From assembly GCA_964645825.1 (NCBI GenBank), contig CAZXZY010000020.1:1-14125 (forward strand): a DNA stretch of 14,125 nucleotides, written 5' to 3'. The translations under genes and the position numbers were made by a program. Below, piece after piece: positions 12,964-14,125 of this stretch. The stretch comes from JABIAL01 sp964645825. Its GTDB lineage: Bacteria > Patescibacteriota > Patescibacteriia > UBA1558 > GWA2-36-10. Below the pieces are notes generated by a model. It saw only the letters and a program-made list of their open reading frames with translations. It had not been told where the DNA came from and did no database searches. Position 1 is the stretch's first letter; each line of letters opens with the position of its first letter.

Positions 12964-13755
12964 ATGTATAATAAAGAATTAAAAATTGTCAAAAAATCCG
13001 TTAAAGAGGCTGGGCTTTGGTTGGAAAAAGAATTCAACAAATGGACCAGAGGTCAGGCCAAATATAAAGCTGCTGATGAAATTGTCACTTGGTGTGATAA
13101 AAAATCAGAAAGTATTATTTTAAAATATTTAAATAAGCATTTCCCAAAATATGCTTTGCTCTCTGAAGAAAGTGGCTTAAACAATAAAACTAGTGATTAT
13201 TTTTGGACAGTAGACCCGCTAGACGGTACTAGTAATTTCACTATTCACAATCCCCTGTTTACTGTATCAGTAAGTTTATTTTATAAAAATAAAATCGTTT
13301 TGGGCGTGACTTATATGCCAATCCTCAATGAAATGTATTGGGCAGTCAAAGGGCAAGGGGCATACCGTAATGGCAAAAAAATAAACGTTTCTGACATAAA
13401 AAATTTATCAAAAGCTTTCACTACTTATTGCCATGGTCAAAGCTTAGCCAATCATCGACAAGCTTATAAAATTTATGAACATTTTCATGAGGCGGCTAGA
13501 GACTGTCGCCACTTTGGTAGCACCACTCTAGAAATAGCTATGGTAGCAGCTGGTCATACTGACGCTCTAATGATTGCTAAACCAAAAATTTGGGATGTAG
13601 CCGCAGGAGTAATACTAACCAGAGAAGCCGGAGGCAAGGTAACTGATTTTGCAGGCAAACAATGGAATAAACAATCAACTTCTCTGATAGCTACTAACAC
13701 AAAGATACACTCTGTAATTAGCCAAAATCTCCGCAAAATTAAAATCGTGAGATAG
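12964..13755 (+). CDS. Inositol-monophosphatase-family phosphatase
   Basis: 263 residues from ATG 12964. Metal-dependent sugar/inositol phosphatase superfamily (SuhB, CysQ, HisN types). Metal-site motifs: Glu68-Glu69 in LLSEESG, Asp84 and Asp87 in WTVDPLDGTSNF, and Asp211 in IWDVAAGVILTREAGG. Substrate could be myo-inositol-1-phosphate, histidinol phosphate, PAP or another sugar phosphate; the motifs do not decide. A longer frame from TTG 12913 adds an unlikely basic/hydrophobic N-terminus and is not chosen. There is no Shine-Dalgarno. It lies 54 bases after the pilin pair with no terminator between, so it may share their transcript. Confidence 0.9.
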   Translation: MYNKELKIVKKSVKEAGLWLEKEFNKWTRGQAKYKAADEIVTWCDKKSESIILKYLNKHFPKYALLSEESGLNNKTSDYFWTVDPLDGTSNFTIHNPLFTVSVSLFYKNKIVLGVTYMPILNEMYWAVKGQGAYRNGKKINVSDIKNLSKAFTTYCHGQSLANHRQAYKIYEHFHEAARDCRHFGSTTLEIAMVAAGHTDALMIAKPKIWDVAAGVILTREAGGKVTDFAGKQWNKQSTSLIATNTKIHSVISQNLRKIKIVR

Positions 13756-13767
13756 AAACTCAAAGTA

Positions 13768-13795
13768 TTGACTTTTGCCTATTTTCGAGTATAAT
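13768..13795 (+). promoter_or_regulatory. Strong promoter upstream of tRNA-Gly
   Basis: TTGACT at 13768-13773, 16-base spacer, TATAAT at 13790-13795. Transcription would start near 13802, about 110 bases before the mature tRNA, so a long 5' leader containing the tRNA remnant would be made. Confidence 0.75.
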
Positions 13796-13798
13796 ATG

Positions 13799-13901
13799 TA
13801 TGTTCTTTATTTTAAATGCGAGTGTAGTTCCCGCCAAAGGCGGTCAGGCAGTTTAAACATAATGCTATTACTGTCGTAAATATTTTAACAAAAAGAACAT
13901 A
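13799..13901. repeat. Segment bounded by 10-bp inverted repeats, holding a tRNA-Gly 5' remnant
   Basis: TATGTTCTTT at 13799-13808 and its exact complement AAAGAACATA at 13892-13901 flank the segment. Inside, 13817-13830 (TGCGAGTGTAGTTC) is identical to 13910-13923, the start of tRNA-Gly. It is followed by a GC hairpin CCGCC-AAA-GGCGG (13831-13843). The hairpin core resembles short palindromic repeats that are scattered through CPR genomes (from memory). There is no coding capacity. Confidence 0.6.
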
Positions 13902-13910
13902 TTCATTTCT

Positions 13911-13987
13911 GCGAGTGTAGTTCAGTTGGCTAGAACGTTTCCTTGCCAAGGAAAAGGTCGCCGGTTCGAATCCGGTCACTCGCTCCA
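13911..13987 (+). tRNA. tRNA-Gly (anticodon GCC)
   Basis: 77 bases with encoded CCA. Acceptor GCGAGTG pairs fully with CACTCGC; anticodon stem TTTCC/GGAAA encloses TTGCCAA with GCC at 13945-13947; T arm GCCGG-TTCGAAT-CCGGT (last pair G-U). Discriminator is T. It reads GGC and GGT codons. Confidence 0.96.
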
Positions 13988-13997
13988 GAGAACGATG

Positions 13998-14018
13998 TCC
14001 CACTACCAATGGGATTTT
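13998..14018 (+). terminator. Weak hairpin with T tract after tRNA-Gly
   Basis: TCCCA (13998-14002) pairs with TGGGA (14010-14014) around a seven-base loop, then TTTTC. The stem is only five pairs, so it may be a weak terminator or a processing signal between the two tRNAs. Confidence 0.4.
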
Positions 14019-14037
14019 CTTTAAAAATTTATATCAA

Positions 14038-14123
14038 GCCGGCGTGGTGGAATTGGTAGACACGCAGGACTTAAAATCCTGTGGCCTTTGGCCGTATCGG
14101 TTCAAGTCCGATCGCCGGTACCA
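14038..14123 (+). tRNA. tRNA-Leu (anticodon TAA)
   Basis: 86 bases with encoded CCA. Acceptor GCCGGCG pairs with CGCCGGT (G-U at the first pair); anticodon stem CAGGA/TCCTG with TAA at 14072-14074; long variable arm containing GGCCTTTGGCC, as expected of a class II tRNA; discriminator A, typical for leucine. It reads TTA and TTG. Confidence 0.95.
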
Positions 14124-14125
14124 TA

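Noticed and set aside
13812..14009. Minus-strand frame of 65 codons containing RVTGFEPATFSLARKRSS
   Set aside because: It is the antisense of tRNA-Gly; this peptide pattern is a well-known spurious product of tRNA antisense translation.
1..14125. CRISPR array
   Set aside because: No set of short regularly spaced repeats; the only long repeats are the two rarA copies and the CARDB ends.

Overview
The window looks like chromosome from an AT-rich member of the Candidate Phyla Radiation (Patescibacteria). The signs are short intergenic gaps, a split between genes with no Shine-Dalgarno sequence and a few with a strong one, NusA with a long Lys/Glu tail, a K+-independent proton pyrophosphatase, class III-like pseudopilins with degenerate globular parts, and a secreted CARDB protein whose N-terminal domain I recall from CPR surface proteins. 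TGA is used as stop (small genes ending at 2549 and 2725), so this is not a code-25 lineage (Gracilibacteria/Absconditabacteria). The placement is inference; there is no rRNA here to test it.

Layout. 1-412 (minus): 5' part of tag (3-methyladenine DNA glycosylase I), cut by the window edge. A divergent promoter region follows, then a class I SAM methyltransferase (508-1131), a small membrane protein (1187-1597), a YraN-family nuclease-like protein (1639-1986) and a two-gene module of unknown function (2052-2549 and 2546-2725, translationally coupled). A good terminator, a consensus promoter and a leader hairpin precede nusA (2885-4312), which is followed closely by hppA (4339-6372). Terminator and consensus promoter then lead to tig (trigger factor, 6490-7770).

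7764-9964 is the most unusual part. A 394-bp direct repeat with one mismatch carries a terminator, a promoter and the first 104 codons of rarA. It flanks a 1.4-kb insert with a CARDB-domain gene that has lost its start and most of its signal peptide. The left repeat is a broken rarA, the right one starts an intact rarA (9652-10863). One recombination between the repeats would remove exactly 1807 bp and leave a normal tig-rarA junction.

Downstream: an unknown 137-aa gene with a strong Shine-Dalgarno (10962-11375); a run of MJ0936/YfcE-type phosphodiesterase, two type IV pseudopilins (the first ending in a knottin-like cysteine pattern) and an inositol-monophosphatase-family enzyme (11459-13755); then a promoter, a tRNA-Gly 5' remnant, tRNA-Gly(GCC) and tRNA-Leu(UAA).

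How the genes fit together: mostly housekeeping (DNA alkylation repair, transcription elongation, PPi-driven proton pumping, nascent-chain folding, stalled-fork processing), with surface functions (pseudopilins, CARDB protein) between them. Several promoters are close to TTGACA-17-TATAAT and sit just before their ATG, so many mRNAs should have very short or no leaders. Gene starts for tig, the second pilin, the IMPase and the 137-aa protein were moved downstream of the longest open frame.
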